Of a stretch of 44,157 nt of DNA, positions 24,356 to 38,300 are shown one piece after another. The stretch's first letter is position 1. Each line of letters begins with the position of its first letter. Made by a program: the position numbers and the translations under genes. The stretch lies in assembly GCA_034687125.1 (NCBI GenBank), contig JAQGBZ010000471.1:1-44157 (forward strand), read 5' to 3'. The stretch comes from Neelides folsomi. Its lineage: Eukaryota > Arthropoda > Collembola > Neelipleona > Neelidae. The notes beneath the pieces were generated by a model, which worked only from the letters and a program-made list of their open reading frames with translations, was not told where the DNA came from and ran no database searches.

Positions 24356-26111
24356 CGCAGCTAAATTCCGAAAGAAGCTTCTTCTAAGAACAAGAGGAAA
24401 CGAATGAACTGCCCACTTTGATCCAAAACCTCTCACACGATAAAGAATGACAGACCTATAATAATTTAACGCTCAATTGATATCATTGTTAATTTTATCT
24501 TCTTTATATAATTGCACTTTTATAAGCTTTGTTTGTTTGCCTCCTCCATGAATGTTTAAAGCTAACATGAAATAAAGTTGTACTGTAATACTCAAGATGT
24601 ATTTGAATGAGACTTTGATAAATCTCAAATCGAGCATAATACACATTGACATTACAATCTTTTACTTATTATCTATAAGTTTAAAGGGCGTTCAAGGGTA
24701 AGCATGAAAATGCTTGAGGGCAAATCAATTGAAGTGTTATTTTAATAGGAAATTTAACCTATAATTGTTAAACTTATGGCTTCTGTAACAATAGCAGATA
24801 ACTCATATTTACTGTATTTATTAAAATACCTAAAATAGAAGTATTTGGTTGATCAATTGACACTTGTAATTATGTTCGATTATATTATGGAAAGTAATGC
24901 TTAATAGCCTTTTTAAAATTGTAATTGCGCCGTATACAATATAATGTCAATTAATATTGAAAGCTTGCCTTATGTTCCAAGTGTGGAAAATATTGAAGAA
25001 ATAGCCTTTTGATTCGAATCAATTAAGAATCAATGATAAATAATATTAAATAAGATGACGCTAATGTGTCAATTAACATAACAATTAAATTGAGTCTAAG
25101 CGACAAGTCAATGAACTTTATCCGGTAATAACCTTGAACAACTCCTTCCATCTGCTTAATACACAAATCTTATGACTTAACTAACCATCATGAAGAAAAT
25201 TCGATAAATATATTACATATGCTAAGATAATTGTATTTTGGAAATTAATTTTCATTGATGTGCCAAACTATCTAAAAAGGCTTCAATCCCAATACTTAAG
25301 AACTCGATTTTAAAATTATTAAAACTTACTTAAATTCAAGCTGTCAACTGTCAGCCTTCAATATGTCAATGACAAGCACTTTAATAATGTTGGAATTATA
25401 ATTTAATTAATTGGGGAATTAGATAGGATTTTAATTTTCCACAAGTCGCTAAATGTAGACTGATGTATTATTAAAAGTAACAATGTGAATAATTAAAAAA
25501 TATTTTGTCTCAATTAAAACCGGCCCCTTGGAAAAGCCTCAAAGGTTTTTTCATATCAAGTCTCAAAGGCCTCGATTTGATTGGGATTGGGAAGAAGGCG
25601 CGTTTGGATTTGAAAAATAAGTCGGATTTAAACTTACTGCATTTCCTGAGCCAAAGGCAGGCAAACCAGTCAGTCAGCCGAGGAGCTGAAGATTTTTCGA
25701 GAGTGTGCAAATTTCATCAAATCTCAAATTATTCCTCAATTTATTAAAATTCATTCAAAGTGTCATTGTAATTAGCAGTTACTGAGTCCTGAAGTTAACC
25801 AGGATACGATCGCTCTAATCAAATCCAAATTTTTGGAAGGTTTAATTTTTAGCTAGAGACGAAGGCAAATTTTTGTGCTGATTTTCTCAAGGAATCATCC
25901 TTGCGACTAGAACGAGGTAAGCCCCAAAGTGCAAATTTAAATATAAATGCTACTGCATGCATTTTCTGCCGCCTTCCTGGCGCCGGTTCTCTTTCATTCT
26001 CAGAAACAACTCACATTCAGTCTACAGTCTAGTTCTGTTCTGGTCTAATTTCAATTCAATTACCTAGTTTATGTTCTTGTCAGAGTGTACCAAACAGTCA
26101 AATTAGTTGCA
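24356..26111. other. Divergent promoter region between aminopeptidase (-) and UBE3C (+)
   Basis: The region separates two head-to-head genes. Most of it is AT-rich. A GC-richer patch at about 25500-25720 carries an open frame on each strand without recognisable motifs. Sequence close to the UBE3C start (25960-26060) is again less AT-rich, as core promoters here tend to be. On the minus strand, an in-frame open extension of the aminopeptidase reaches back to a possible acceptor (TTATAG) near 24455. Confidence 0.45.
26017..26021 (+). promoter_or_regulatory. Possible arthropod initiator (TCAGT) of UBE3C
   Basis: CATTCAGTC fits the arthropod initiator TCAGT and lies about 95 bases before the ATG at 26112, a sensible 5' UTR length. 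No TATA box is obvious at the right distance. The motif is only five bases, so it could be chance. Confidence 0.25.
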
Positions 26112-29100
26112 ATGGCTGACCGTGGTGAGTTTATGTTAATATCATTCCTTGTCATTAGTTTCATTAATTGGCATTAAAGATTTCCAAGCATTTGATTCGA
26201 TCCAATATCCCGCCTATCTTATTCATTGTTAATGGGACTTGTAAAGCTTAAGATTTTGTTCTTTCACTCACTTATTGTTAGTATTTGGAAATTACATTGT
26301 ACCATTTAATAAATATCTAATTTAATATATATGAATGTAATTAATCCTTTCATTAAATTTCAGATATGTCTGGTTCGAACTTTACGTTCGAAGGTGATTT
26401 CTACAGAAAGCCTGAGCAGCGCCTTGGAGGCGCGTCAAAGAATGAATCAAAGGATATGGTGATCACAAGAGCTCAAGCCGAGAGGCGTAAACGGGAGGTG
26501 AGGATTTATTTAAAAATTTAATTATTAATCAACAATAATTAATTCTAATGTTTTGGACGAATGATTACATCATCTTTTGGTAAATTTCAGAATGAAAGGA
26601 AGTACGCCAAATCGGTGTTGATTGTTCAAGCGTGTGTGAGAAGTTTTCTTGCTCGCTGCCGATTTAAAGACAAGTTGAGGGCTAACTTTGACTCTATTAG
26701 TGATAATCCTTCAAACAAGGGTTTTGATCAGGCATTTGCCCAGCTTGTCTTTTTCTACACCCATGGACACGAACACGATGCGGCGCGATTGTTCCATTTC
26801 TCATCTTGTGTCGCGAGGCCCGGGCTTAAGCTCTTCTTAATTAGCCAAGCTGAATCTGACCCAGTCTGGCAGTTTCGGTTGTCGAAGATCCTAAGAATCT
26901 GCTTGTCTATGATCAACGTTCCCAAGTCGAATCCGAAGAATTACTTGCGTTTCATCGAGGTGGATTATATATAATTTTTCTTTTAATTAAACAATTTAAT
27001 CATTATCAGCATGTCATCACATTAAATATTTCTTTTAGGCTCTAACTGATTACCCCGCTGATTCTGAAGACGGATTGATCGTTATGAGCAGGCTCTGGCT
27101 CCACATGACTACGGATTTGAATTTTTTTGGAGAAATGCGGAAATTCATGGAGAAATATGTTCCAGAACCAATTGAGCTTACCAATAAGCCGCGCCAACAT
27201 GCCACTCAATTATCTCTCTCACTTCTTGAGCGACCTATTGTTATTCTTAACAAACTCCGCCTCATGCCTGTCTTCACATGTAAACCTGTGGAGGACCTGA
27301 AGATCGAGAGTGGTTCGCAGGCGGCTCGTGTCATCGTCAAATACTTTACAAATGCATTTTCGGGGGAAATTATTCCTTTGGAACATGGTGATAAGCACAA
27401 GAGTTATTCCAACCTCGTGGCCTATCTCATCTTGCCTTATATGACTCCTCTAATCCCAATGGACTACATGCTTAGCTCTTTGGAACGCAGGTGTTGTTTT
27501 ACCCACAATCAAGCTCGGAGCTTTCTTTATTACGGACTGGCCCTTATCAATCAAAACCATGAGTGGAAAGTGGGAGATGAGAATTTATTCTCTGCCATTT
27601 CCAAAGTATTGCATTCGTTCCTTCGATCTATTCAGACCAGGTGAGTTCGGGACATTTACTTAATTTCAATTAAAATAATAATATGGGCTTTTTGTTTAAA
27701 AAAATTACGTTCTGTTTATTTTAATGTGACTTAAATTCATTTTTTCTAAAATTAAATATAGGGTTGAGCCGTCGTATAACACTGTCACACCTGGTGAAAT
27801 TCCATATGAAGATGAAGAGGATGAAGACATGGAAGTCCCAGCCGCTACTATTATTAGGCTCAAAGAGACGAAAATCGTAAGATATTTTTAAAACATCATT
27901 TTGATATCAATGAGATTATAAAATATGTTTTTATCAATTTATAATGATTTTTTTTCACTTTAAATTTCACTTTAAAAGTTTACCATATTTTATTAGACCT
28001 TTGAGTTGCTGAAGAAAGTTATCAACCAGCTCCCTTCAACCTGGTGGGCTGAAAATTTTTTCAAGAAGGGTGAAATGGAAAGCTTCCTGGACTTCACACT
28101 TGGTCTCATTAAACTCGATCCTAAATTTGCGCACGTCCATTTCAAATTCCTTTCAACAATTTCTTTTGACAAAACATTCGTGAGGAAATTTTATGTAAGC
28201 TAATTGGAAAATTTGCTTAAAAAATTTAAAAATCTTCAAGGTGGGTGTTTTAAGACGTTTGTCATTTAATCATATATGTTTTAGGACAAATCATTTGGTA
28301 GGCGAGCTCCTTTTGACAGGGATGACAAAAGGTTGATGTTCTTTTCTTGGACTTTCAATCACTTCATGTCCACCTTGCATGATGCCGAGTTTTTCCAAGC
28401 CATCCCGCTTACTAATGAAGAACTCTCAACTTTTATTTCCATCATGACTCATATGTATGACGATGCTGTTATAAGCGATCGAGACGACACAGTCGATGAA
28501 GATGCCCTTGATCTTACTAAGGTAGTTTCTTTTGAACTATTCCAATTCGTTATTTTGATTTCTTATTCCAAATAGGTTTATAATTCATGAACTTTTTATT
28601 TTAAGATCTTGGCCTTTACTCTGAATTCGATTTACGAGAGGAACACTCGGATGACTGTGTATTCCGAAGAGCTTTTTGTTTCTAAGGAATTTTCTCGTTA
28701 TTTTCCATTCTCATCGCACACATTTACCTTCAAAGAACTACAACAAAATCTTCCAAGACTCCCTGTGATTGAGTCAAAAATGATGCGGGTTCTGAGAGAA
28801 TGTCCGTTTTTGATCAAATTCCATGACCGCGTCAAGGTTTGGAATCGACTTTTGGAGCATGAGAAAATTAACAATTACCGACCTAGACGAGAACAAATAC
28901 AAATTAGGAGAGATTTCATTTATGAAGACTCTTTTGAAAAGCTCTCGTATGAGAACGGTAAGAATCAGTTATTGTCGATTAACATTATGTAGTATTACAT
29001 ATTTGTATGTTAATTTTTAAATTATCTAACATACTGGCTTGTTTATATAATTGATAAATATTTTTTGATCTTGAATTGTAGTCCATGACATCAAGGACCA

Positions 29101-30488
29101 TATTCAAATTTCTCTGGTGAATGTTGTGGGAGCCGACGAGCCTGGCGTTGATGGTGGAGGACTTCTCCGAGAGTTTTTGGGAGAAGTTACGAAAGCTGGA
29201 GTTCAGCCGAATCTAGGGCTCTTTCGCTACGACTCACAAAACCGATTATATCCTAATCCAATCGCCAAGAAAATAGTGCCCAACTTCCAAAATCACTTTT
29301 TCCTCATGGGGCGCTTGGTTGGGAAAGCTCTTTATGAGCAGATTTTGTTGGATCTCCCCTTCTCGGCGATATTTATTCACAAAATCATTAGCGGGAATGT
29401 TGGGTCGGCCGTGGATTACCTGGCCATTTTGGAGCCTGAGATGCATAAAAATTTGCTCGCTCTTAAACATTTCGTCGGAGATTGGAATTCTCTTGGTAAA
29501 TAACGACTAAATTGGTTTAAATAAATAGTGAACAGTTTTATTTTAACAAATTTAATGGTTAGTAAGGTAATTTTAATTTGCTATAAATTCTGGCATATAA
29601 ACTACAAGTTAATTTTTTTGTTTTTAGGTCTCGATTTCACATTGACAGTCGAGGAACTTGGCGAAACTCGTTCGATCGAACTGAAGCCAAACGGAGGCTC
29701 AATCCCTGTTGACAAGACAAATATAATCGAGTACATCCACCTTGTTGGAGACTATAAAGTTAACAGGTGACACGTTGGGATTCAATATACATTTAAAAAT
29801 AAAATAATCATTTTTGAATTAATAGAGAAATCGAGGAAGAATGCCGGAGCTTTCGAATGGGCCTTAACGAAGTAGTTTCTATCAACAAACTCTTCTCTTG
29901 GACTGAAATGCAGATCATGATCTCTGGTTCTGAGAAGTCAATTGAAGTTGAGGACTGGATGGAAAATACAAATTACATTGGCGTTTATAACCCCGAGCAT
30001 CCAACAATTAAGCTATTTTGGAAAGTAAGGAATCTTTATTATTGTTCAAATGAAAACAATTTTTTAGGAATTAATTTAAATGAAGCATTTAGTTGGGAAA
30101 TTTGTTAAATTATCTAATTAATTTCGTGGCAGGTTGTGAAGACACTTACCGAAGAGGAACTTCGAAAACTCTTAAAGTTCGTCACATCTTGCACCCGGCC
30201 TCCACTTCTTGGTTTCCGGGATCTTGTTCCCAAATTCGGCATTCAAAGTGGTGGAACTGAAATGGATCGGCTTCCAACATGTACTTACAATTAGAAATAT
30301 ATTTATATAATTTTTGCAATGAATTATATTTATGTATTTAGAATTGGAAAGATCTAATTAATTTTTTTTAATATCTAGCTGCCACTTGCATGAACCTATT
30401 GAAGCTTCCTGAATACGGGAGTGAGGAGGTTCTAAAAGAAAGAATCCATTATGCAATCAACTCAGGAGCTGGGTTTGAGCTGTCGTAA
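26112..30488 (+). CDS. UBE3C: HECT-type ubiquitin-protein ligase E3C
   Basis: Thirteen exons: 26112-26124, 26364-26497, 26591-26959, 27039-27640, 27762-27876, 27997-28194, 28285-28521, 28606-28957, 29082-29495, 29628-29766, 29826-30024, 30133-30280, 30379-30488; 1009 residues (human UBE3C 1083). It transfers ubiquitin to substrates and is known to act with the proteasome to extend chains. The N terminus has the family's FEGDFYRKPEQRLGGASK and AERRKRE, then an IQ-like helix (IVQACVRSFLARCRF, about 59-73). An acidic patch EDEEDEDM lies near residue 390. The HECT domain occupies roughly the last 360 residues: GVDGGGLLREF, NHFFLMGRLVGKALYEQ, TSCTRPPLLGF and the catalytic Cys977 in ATCMNLLKLPEYG (bases 30387-30389), 32 residues from the end as in human. 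It ends in AGFELS like the human protein. The donor after exon 3 (GTGGAT) is weak but required by frame. Confidence 0.97.
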
Positions 30489-30674
30489 TTTCACTTGACA
30501 TTACTTAAGGAGCTAATATCATCGGATACAACTGACTGAATTTTATATATTAAATTACAATATGTTCATTATATATACAATACCATGTACACATAAATAC
30601 TGTATATCTACCTATATTTCAACATGCTGGAAAGAGATGGAAATTTAATAATGGACACAGGAACAAGACTGAAT

Positions 30675-30709
30675 AATAAACATGTTATTAAAGATTGATT
30701 TGTTTTATT
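30675..30709. promoter_or_regulatory. Facing poly(A) signals of UBE3C (+) and LIPT2 (-)
   Basis: AATAAA on the plus strand at 30675-30680 lies 187 bases after the UBE3C stop. AATAAA on the minus strand at 30704-30709 lies about 95 bases after the LIPT2 stop. With usual cleavage 10-30 bases downstream, the two transcripts would end almost on top of each other. Confidence 0.5.
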
Positions 30710-30803
30710 TCCATTTAATTTAATGTTAGCAAAAAGACATGGACATTTTTGTGAGATAGCAAGAGCAATGATTAACATACCGATATAAGTATTAAATTAC
30801 TAT

Positions 30804-31643
30804 TTATATGAGAGACTCGTCGTATTGGACAATATCAGATTTGAAGATGATTTGAAAAGAAGTCAGAAATTGATGAAGTGTATCTTCAATAGACAAGTTT
30901 GATTGGAGCTCATTAGAGATGGACGTGACACCTTTACCAAGAATCCCACATGGGACGATGTGGTCGAACCAAGAGAGATCCACATTACAATTCAGTGCTA
31001 ACCCGTGAGTTGTAACGTATCGCTTACAATGAACACCTGGAACACATGAATTTCTTAAATTAGCACAAAATATTTTTAATTTACCTGGAATAAATATTAA
31101 AATGAAAAAATTAGTACCAATAGCACAGATTTTTTTCCCATTTGACCATGCCCCGGTGTGTGATACAGATTCTGTACTAATTTGCGCAGCTACTCCAAGA
31201 TTTCGACAAGTATGAATTGCAACTTGCTCAAGTTGACCAACGTAATTTCGAAGTGAGAGACGATCAAATTTCCCAAGATGAAATATTGGATAAGCTACGA
31301 GTTGCCCTGGGCCATGAAATGTCTTTAAGCCTCCTCTGTCAGTTCGAATGACTTCTGCACCGGTAGCCCTCAACTTTTCCATTTCAACATCTACGATGTC
31401 TTCCCTCAGCCCAAGTGTATAAACTGGAAAAAATTAATTAATTAAAGAAAAATCACATCAAGCATTATAAATATTTTGCAAATAAGGTTAAATAATACCT
31501 GGGTCGTGTTCAACAAGGAGAAGAACATTTGAAGAGTTTGGGATTGTTAAGTGATCACTCTGAAATTTCTTTTGTATTTCGAGTCCTTTCTCATATGTTT
31601 TTCTTCCCAAATTTAAAACCTTTATTAAATTGTTTCTCTTCAT
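30804..31643 (-). CDS. LIPT2: Octanoyl-[acyl-carrier-protein] : protein octanoyltransferase (lipoyl(octanoyl) transferase 2)
   Basis: Exons 31499-31643, 31118-31423 and 30804-31036 give 227 residues (human LIPT2 231). The enzyme moves octanoate from mitochondrial acyl carrier protein to lipoyl-domain lysines, mainly the glycine cleavage H protein, as the first step of protein lipoylation. Family marks: VEHDPVYTLGLR, RTDRGGLKTFHGPGQLVAYP (substrate pocket), GKKICAIG with the catalytic lysine, VTTHGLALNC, and FDHIVPCGILGKGVTS with the active-site cysteine. The N terminus (MKRNNLIKVLNLGRKTYEKG) is basic but short, so mitochondrial import is inferred from the family. The second intron, 31037-31117, is 81 bases, has no stop and is a multiple of three; homology places VHCKR directly after GKKICAIG, so it is spliced in the main product. 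The gene is tail to tail with UBE3C. Confidence 0.95.
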
Positions 31644-32689
31644 TGGCAGTTAGAGACTGTATATAAATAATAATAGTTTATTCCGCATTTGAAATGGCAT
31701 TTTTAATAGTGTTAACTATAAGTAAGAATTGAAATTATCTCTTGTAGGTAATTAGTAGTTAGTAATATCCCGCAAAGCCCCATTGATTATATATTAAAGC
31801 ACAAAGCATGTAATTTGTAATGTAATACATATTGCCGGGATTCACAGTGCCGTCTATTGCGCTACATCGGACCTATCTTACAAGAATAGAGAATGAGCTA
31901 TGATGAAATACATGGGAAAGATAGGAGATGATGATTATTTATATAGCTAGGCATTTTATCACAATGTGCATTTGCTTTGATCCCTATTTGGATCATTTCT
32001 CCAATCACGATTAACTTGATAATTAAGTAGGTAATTTACAAATTAAGGTCTAAACACCATTATAAGGAAACTCGAAGTACAAGTTTTCCCCAGCCCACAC
32101 ATCTGACACTGTCCCTGATTCCTCTCAATAATCTTTGAGGAGTCGCAAAGCCGACTTAAGCACAATTAGTGGATTTGTGGAATTAATTGTTATTTTATTT
32201 GGATAAATATTATTACCAGTTTCGTCTGCTCGTCTGGTTAGGCCTCCCGAGTGGAATATAATATTTTTATTACATAAGGCCGATTTAGATATCTGGGACT
32301 CTGAGGCCGTGTTTATATTAAGAGTTTAAGAGAGAGTTAAACTAATGTGTTTGTGTATTTGTTTAAAGAAAAATTAGCCAAATTGGTAAGACGATTGCAA
32401 TAACATTAACATTAATAGTTTGGGTGATTAATATAGGGCAATTCGAGTTTGTTTTAAATTGAAAATCCATTTATAGAACATGGTTAAATGGGTTTTGAGA
32501 TTATAATAACATTTTTTGTTCTAGGTCCAAGGTCTTGATTCTCGAATCATGTTGCAGAATTAAAAGTAAAACGAGAATTGATTTCACAAACAACATGAGC
32601 AAATTAATTACAAATTTATATATTGGAAAAGTATTTGAGTCTTCGATAATTTAATTGTTTTCTAAATCTTGAAGCGTTTAACATAAACA
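31644..32689. other. Divergent promoter region between LIPT2 (-) and Crk (+)
   Basis: About 1 kb between two head-to-head start codons. Mostly AT-rich, with a less AT-rich part around 32075-32260. No coding motif is seen. A short tRNA-like stretch on the minus strand near 31833-31875 was considered and rejected. Confidence 0.5.
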
Positions 32690-34115
<1,426 letters not shown>

Positions 34116-35390
34116 TCTCTTTCTCATATTATATCAAATCATACGTAAGTTATGTAATAGAGTTTTTCATAACACAAGAGTTTGGAGTTAAATATCGTAT
34201 GATTAAGTATACCTACTTCACATGTAAATTACATTTATATATATATATATTATATATAAATATATTCTTTAAAAAATTATAATTAAAGTGTAATTAAGCA
34301 TTAAATTGAAAAATGATGTATTACATGGGTAGACTTTCTATACTATTAGATATTTAGACTTTAAAATATGCCTATTACTAATACTTTTGATACCCTTGCG
34401 TAAACTCTTAAATATCCAAAGAAACACTCGTTTTTATATTCGATCAAATACTAACTGCAATAGCTGAAGTTCTGTAGAACACAATAGTGATGATAGTACA
34501 TAAATACTAATATTAAAATACAATTACATATAAAATGTGTTAAGTTTATATATACTTTATTTAATTGTGTATATAACTAGCTGAAATATTTGGTTGCGTA
34601 GAAGGTTTATAATAAATAGTTTATAATACAAATAAATACAATGTGTAAGCTATGTAATGTCACATTATATTATCTAGCCAGTTTTTTAAAGTACGTTTAA
34701 CATATACTTGAATAGTAACAATGTACACATACAATATTACGACAAATGTTATTGGTATTTTTAAATAGTCGAAGGCTGTATTAAATATACTTTATTATAT
34801 GTATTATATCTAATATGTATGTATCTCATGTAGTCTTAATTTCTCTTAATTGAATGGCTACTTTCTTAAATCACTAAAATTGAAAATCATTGAAAGTTTA
34901 TATAATTAATAAATTAAATCCGCAAAATATTATATTTCCAAATATTAAATTAGACAGCTTAACTTTTCATAAAATGCATTTACTCTTAAACTTGTAATGA
35001 TCATTTAATTAATTGGCGTTAAAAACATATTGTGAAAAGATTCATTTGAACCAACCGCAACTTTACATTCATATATCTAATCCGAGTCTAATAAAACGGA
35101 TGGAGCATACTCGAGGAATTATACAAATATTTTTCATTTCTTCTATTAAGTGGTTGTCTGCGTGAGGAACGGTGGAATGTTTTGAGGTTGCACCTGTGTT
35201 ATTAAGCAATTACACGTATAGAAGGATTGAACATGAATTTCGTTCATTTTCCCCTTGTCACTCAATTCATCCAATTGATGCATTTTGTGGAATTATTCAT
35301 GGACAAGGGGAGATCCATTGGAGGGATATTTGGAAATTTTATTCTCAGTCGTGTCTGAGCCTTGGTGGATGGAATTCCACATCGGATAAA
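34116..35390. other. AT-rich DNA between Crk and the RASEF-like gene
   Basis: It includes the Crk 3' UTR with several A/T-rich poly(A)-like words and a TATATA tract near 34235-34262. From 35172 an open frame runs without ATG into the RASEF-like start at 35391, so part of it is probably 5' UTR. No other gene is recognised. Confidence 0.5.
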
Positions 35391-38300
35391 ATGAGTGACC
35401 CAAGGCATGGAAGAACCCTCAGTTTGCCTGAACTGTTCACAATGTGCGACAGCAAGGGCAAAGGCAAAATCGGTCTTGTGGAGTTTCAAGAACTTTGTGC
35501 AAAGTTTGGGATTTCTCTTCCAGACGCTTCCATCATATTCGAAGACCTCGATCACGATGGAGACGGAATGATCGACTTTAAAGATTTCTCTCATGGATTC
35601 AGTGATTTCCTTACTCCAGGCTCACGTCGTGGTTCTCTCCAAATCAACATCATCGACGGATCTTCTGCCAAGCAATTGATCGAAATGGAGAAAAAACACA
35701 CAACAGCTCGAAACGCCTGGGTCGCTTTTGTCAACAATGTTGGTCCAAAGAAAGTAAAACCGGCCGAAATGAGGTTAAACAAAATTGTATTCTTTATTAA
35801 TGAATTAAGTAATAAACATGGGTGAGGTAATAAGTCTAATATAAGCAGTATTGTAATATTTATTATGTACGTAATATACAAATTACTAATACGCCACTGT
35901 CCTATGCCTCATCATAATAAATACATAGTCGCGCAAATGGCATATATCTAAACATAATGCCTCGCTATGACTCTCATCAAGATCAAACAAAATTAACCGT
36001 TAAATGGTTAAATATGCATTGTATTAATTCGTATAATTATGCTTACGCACTTGTACAATTATCTATTAAGTTGTTGAAGACTCACAAACGTATAATACAT
36101 AATCCACAGGCACATGTATTCATTTCTTTATCCATTTGCGCATCTAAATCGCCTATTACAACACAAGTTACATTATTAATTTTATTAGGTATTAGAATTA
36201 CTTACTTTTATAATTGTACTTACATATGTAGTCTTATAGTTATAGTATATTAAGTGTACAATTAGTATTTGAATAAGCAATTATTATTGACGTCATCCTA
36301 AGATACAAATACAATAGGTAGCTTGCTCTGAAAAGCAATCTGTAAAATTGTTAACAACTATCCTATTAACAAATTATTTTAAATAATATTGTTACATAGA
36401 GATGGGGATGTGGATTTACAGGATGTACTACATATTACTTTATTATAAAATACTAATTGTTGATTGTAAATTCCTATAATGTATCTGATAAAAACGAGTT
36501 GGTACTCGTATAATATACTACTTGCTACTTGCTACTTACTACTTACACTAAAGCTGTTTACGTAAATGATGCTACATTAGCTATAATCCAGTATGAAATG
36601 TTCAAGTTCTTTCATTGGTTAACTTTGGTTCGTAACAATGGATTAACTGGAATTGGGAGCAAACATGTCATTTTATTTGTTGAAACAGGATCGAGTTTTT
36701 TGAATTGGAAAAATATCATTTCGGTGTCTATCAGAAAGTAAAACGGATCCTTGTGTACGTAAAACTACGTCGATTTCTGTGAATGAGTGAAAAAAATTAA
36801 GGATATAAATATTTTTAACTAGACATTTAAATCTTTAGTCGAGTCATGAAACAAATTATCTTCTGTGCAAAGATTTAAAGCCTACGATTAGTTACATATG
36901 ATTATGCAATTTCTTTTATAAAGACAATAAGTCATTATCGGTATTCTAAAAATCATCGATCACAAATCATCAGCATCGTCACTTTTATAAAAACTTACTT
37001 TAATTTAATTCCCCAACTAATTTTAAAAAGAAATATTTCTTATTTAGCGAAAAGGGTGAAGAGGCTTTCGACATTGTTCAAGAGTTTCGGAACGAGAATG
37101 GATTACAAGTGTCATCAAAACTTGAGAAAGCTTTGTCATCCCTCATCACTGACGTACAGAACCTTCAGGAGGAATACAAAAGTCTTGAAGATTCCTTCAG
37201 AAAGTATGTGATATGAGCAATAATCTTGCAATTGTTCACAATACTCAAATTCTTTCTTTTATTATCGTTTTTTTTATTTTCTCGTAACACACATATGCAA
37301 TTTGTTCTATTCTGTACAGCGGAACTATTTATGTAAAAGTATTCCATTTTCATTGAGCAATAGAATTCATTGTTCTTCTTCCTTTAAACCTAACTTAACA
37401 TGCTGAGGTGTTTTATCTCAGGGAACGGGAAACTCATGCGGCTCAACTCGCCGCACTCGGCGAAGAATTGGACCAACAACTTGCCAAGACGGAAGCACGG
37501 GCCAAAACGGAAGCAAGACAAGAAGCTCAAAAACAAATGGATTCAGAAAGAAAGAAAATTGCATTTGAGATGGAAAATCAATTGGCCGACCTATCCTCGC
37601 AAATTAGAACTTTTCAAAAGGTTGTTTTTAAACACTAATTTCGAAATATGTACTGATACATTACATAGATTCTACTTCTAATTAGTAGATTACAATAATT
37701 TCCTTTTAGGTCATGTAATTTGAATGAATGTCCCATGAATCCTTAATGTGCTGAGAAGCTTCTTATATACTACACAATTGCAATTACTCTTATACTAATA
37801 GTACTAATTTATCCTATGTATGTATAAATCGATGTTTCCTTGAGGCAGCATAGATAATATAGTAGGTTTTTAAAAGCATTTTTGTCATTTGATTTCCGTT
37901 TAAAACCGCATTACTTGTATAAGTCGGTTATTTAACTAGAAAAAAGATTTATTGGTTAACGTATTGTATTTTGTGCTTGCAGGTTGAGGAGTGGCTGTCT
38001 GAGGAGGAAGCTCGAGAAAAGAAATTTCGGAACGTCGATGACACTTCCAAATTGTTTGAGGCCGAAAATGAGAATCGGAAGTTGCGTTCGGCTCTTATTG
38101 AAGCCCAAATGAAAGCGACTCTGCTTCAAACTCAACTTGCCGAAAAAAGGAACGAATATCTTGATTTATATAATCATCTCCATTCGTATGTAAACCTTTG
38201 AATGAATATTAAAATGTAAAGCCATGTTTTATTTAAGTATACTCAATCCATGATATGTCAATTAATAATTTTTATACATCTAACAAATTATTTTATAACT

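Noticed and set aside
25505..25747. 80-codon plus-strand frame upstream of UBE3C
   Set aside because: No ATG at its start and no motif; it could be a 5' non-coding exon, but no splice pair to 26112 was evident.
30190..30192. Cysteine of TSCTRPPLLGF as the UBE3C catalytic residue
   Set aside because: The HECT thioester cysteine is the one in TCMN near the C terminus (30387-30389), 32 residues from the end as in the human enzyme.
31833..31875. tRNA-like stretch on the minus strand (TAGCGCAATAG resembling an A box, TGTGAATCCC resembling a B box)
   Set aside because: The two boxes are only about 10 bases apart, there is no room for an anticodon arm and the acceptor ends do not pair. At most it is a decayed SINE fragment.
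35957..36253. 98-codon plus-strand frame
   Set aside because: It lies inside intron 1 of the RASEF-like gene, with intron-like base content and no motif.
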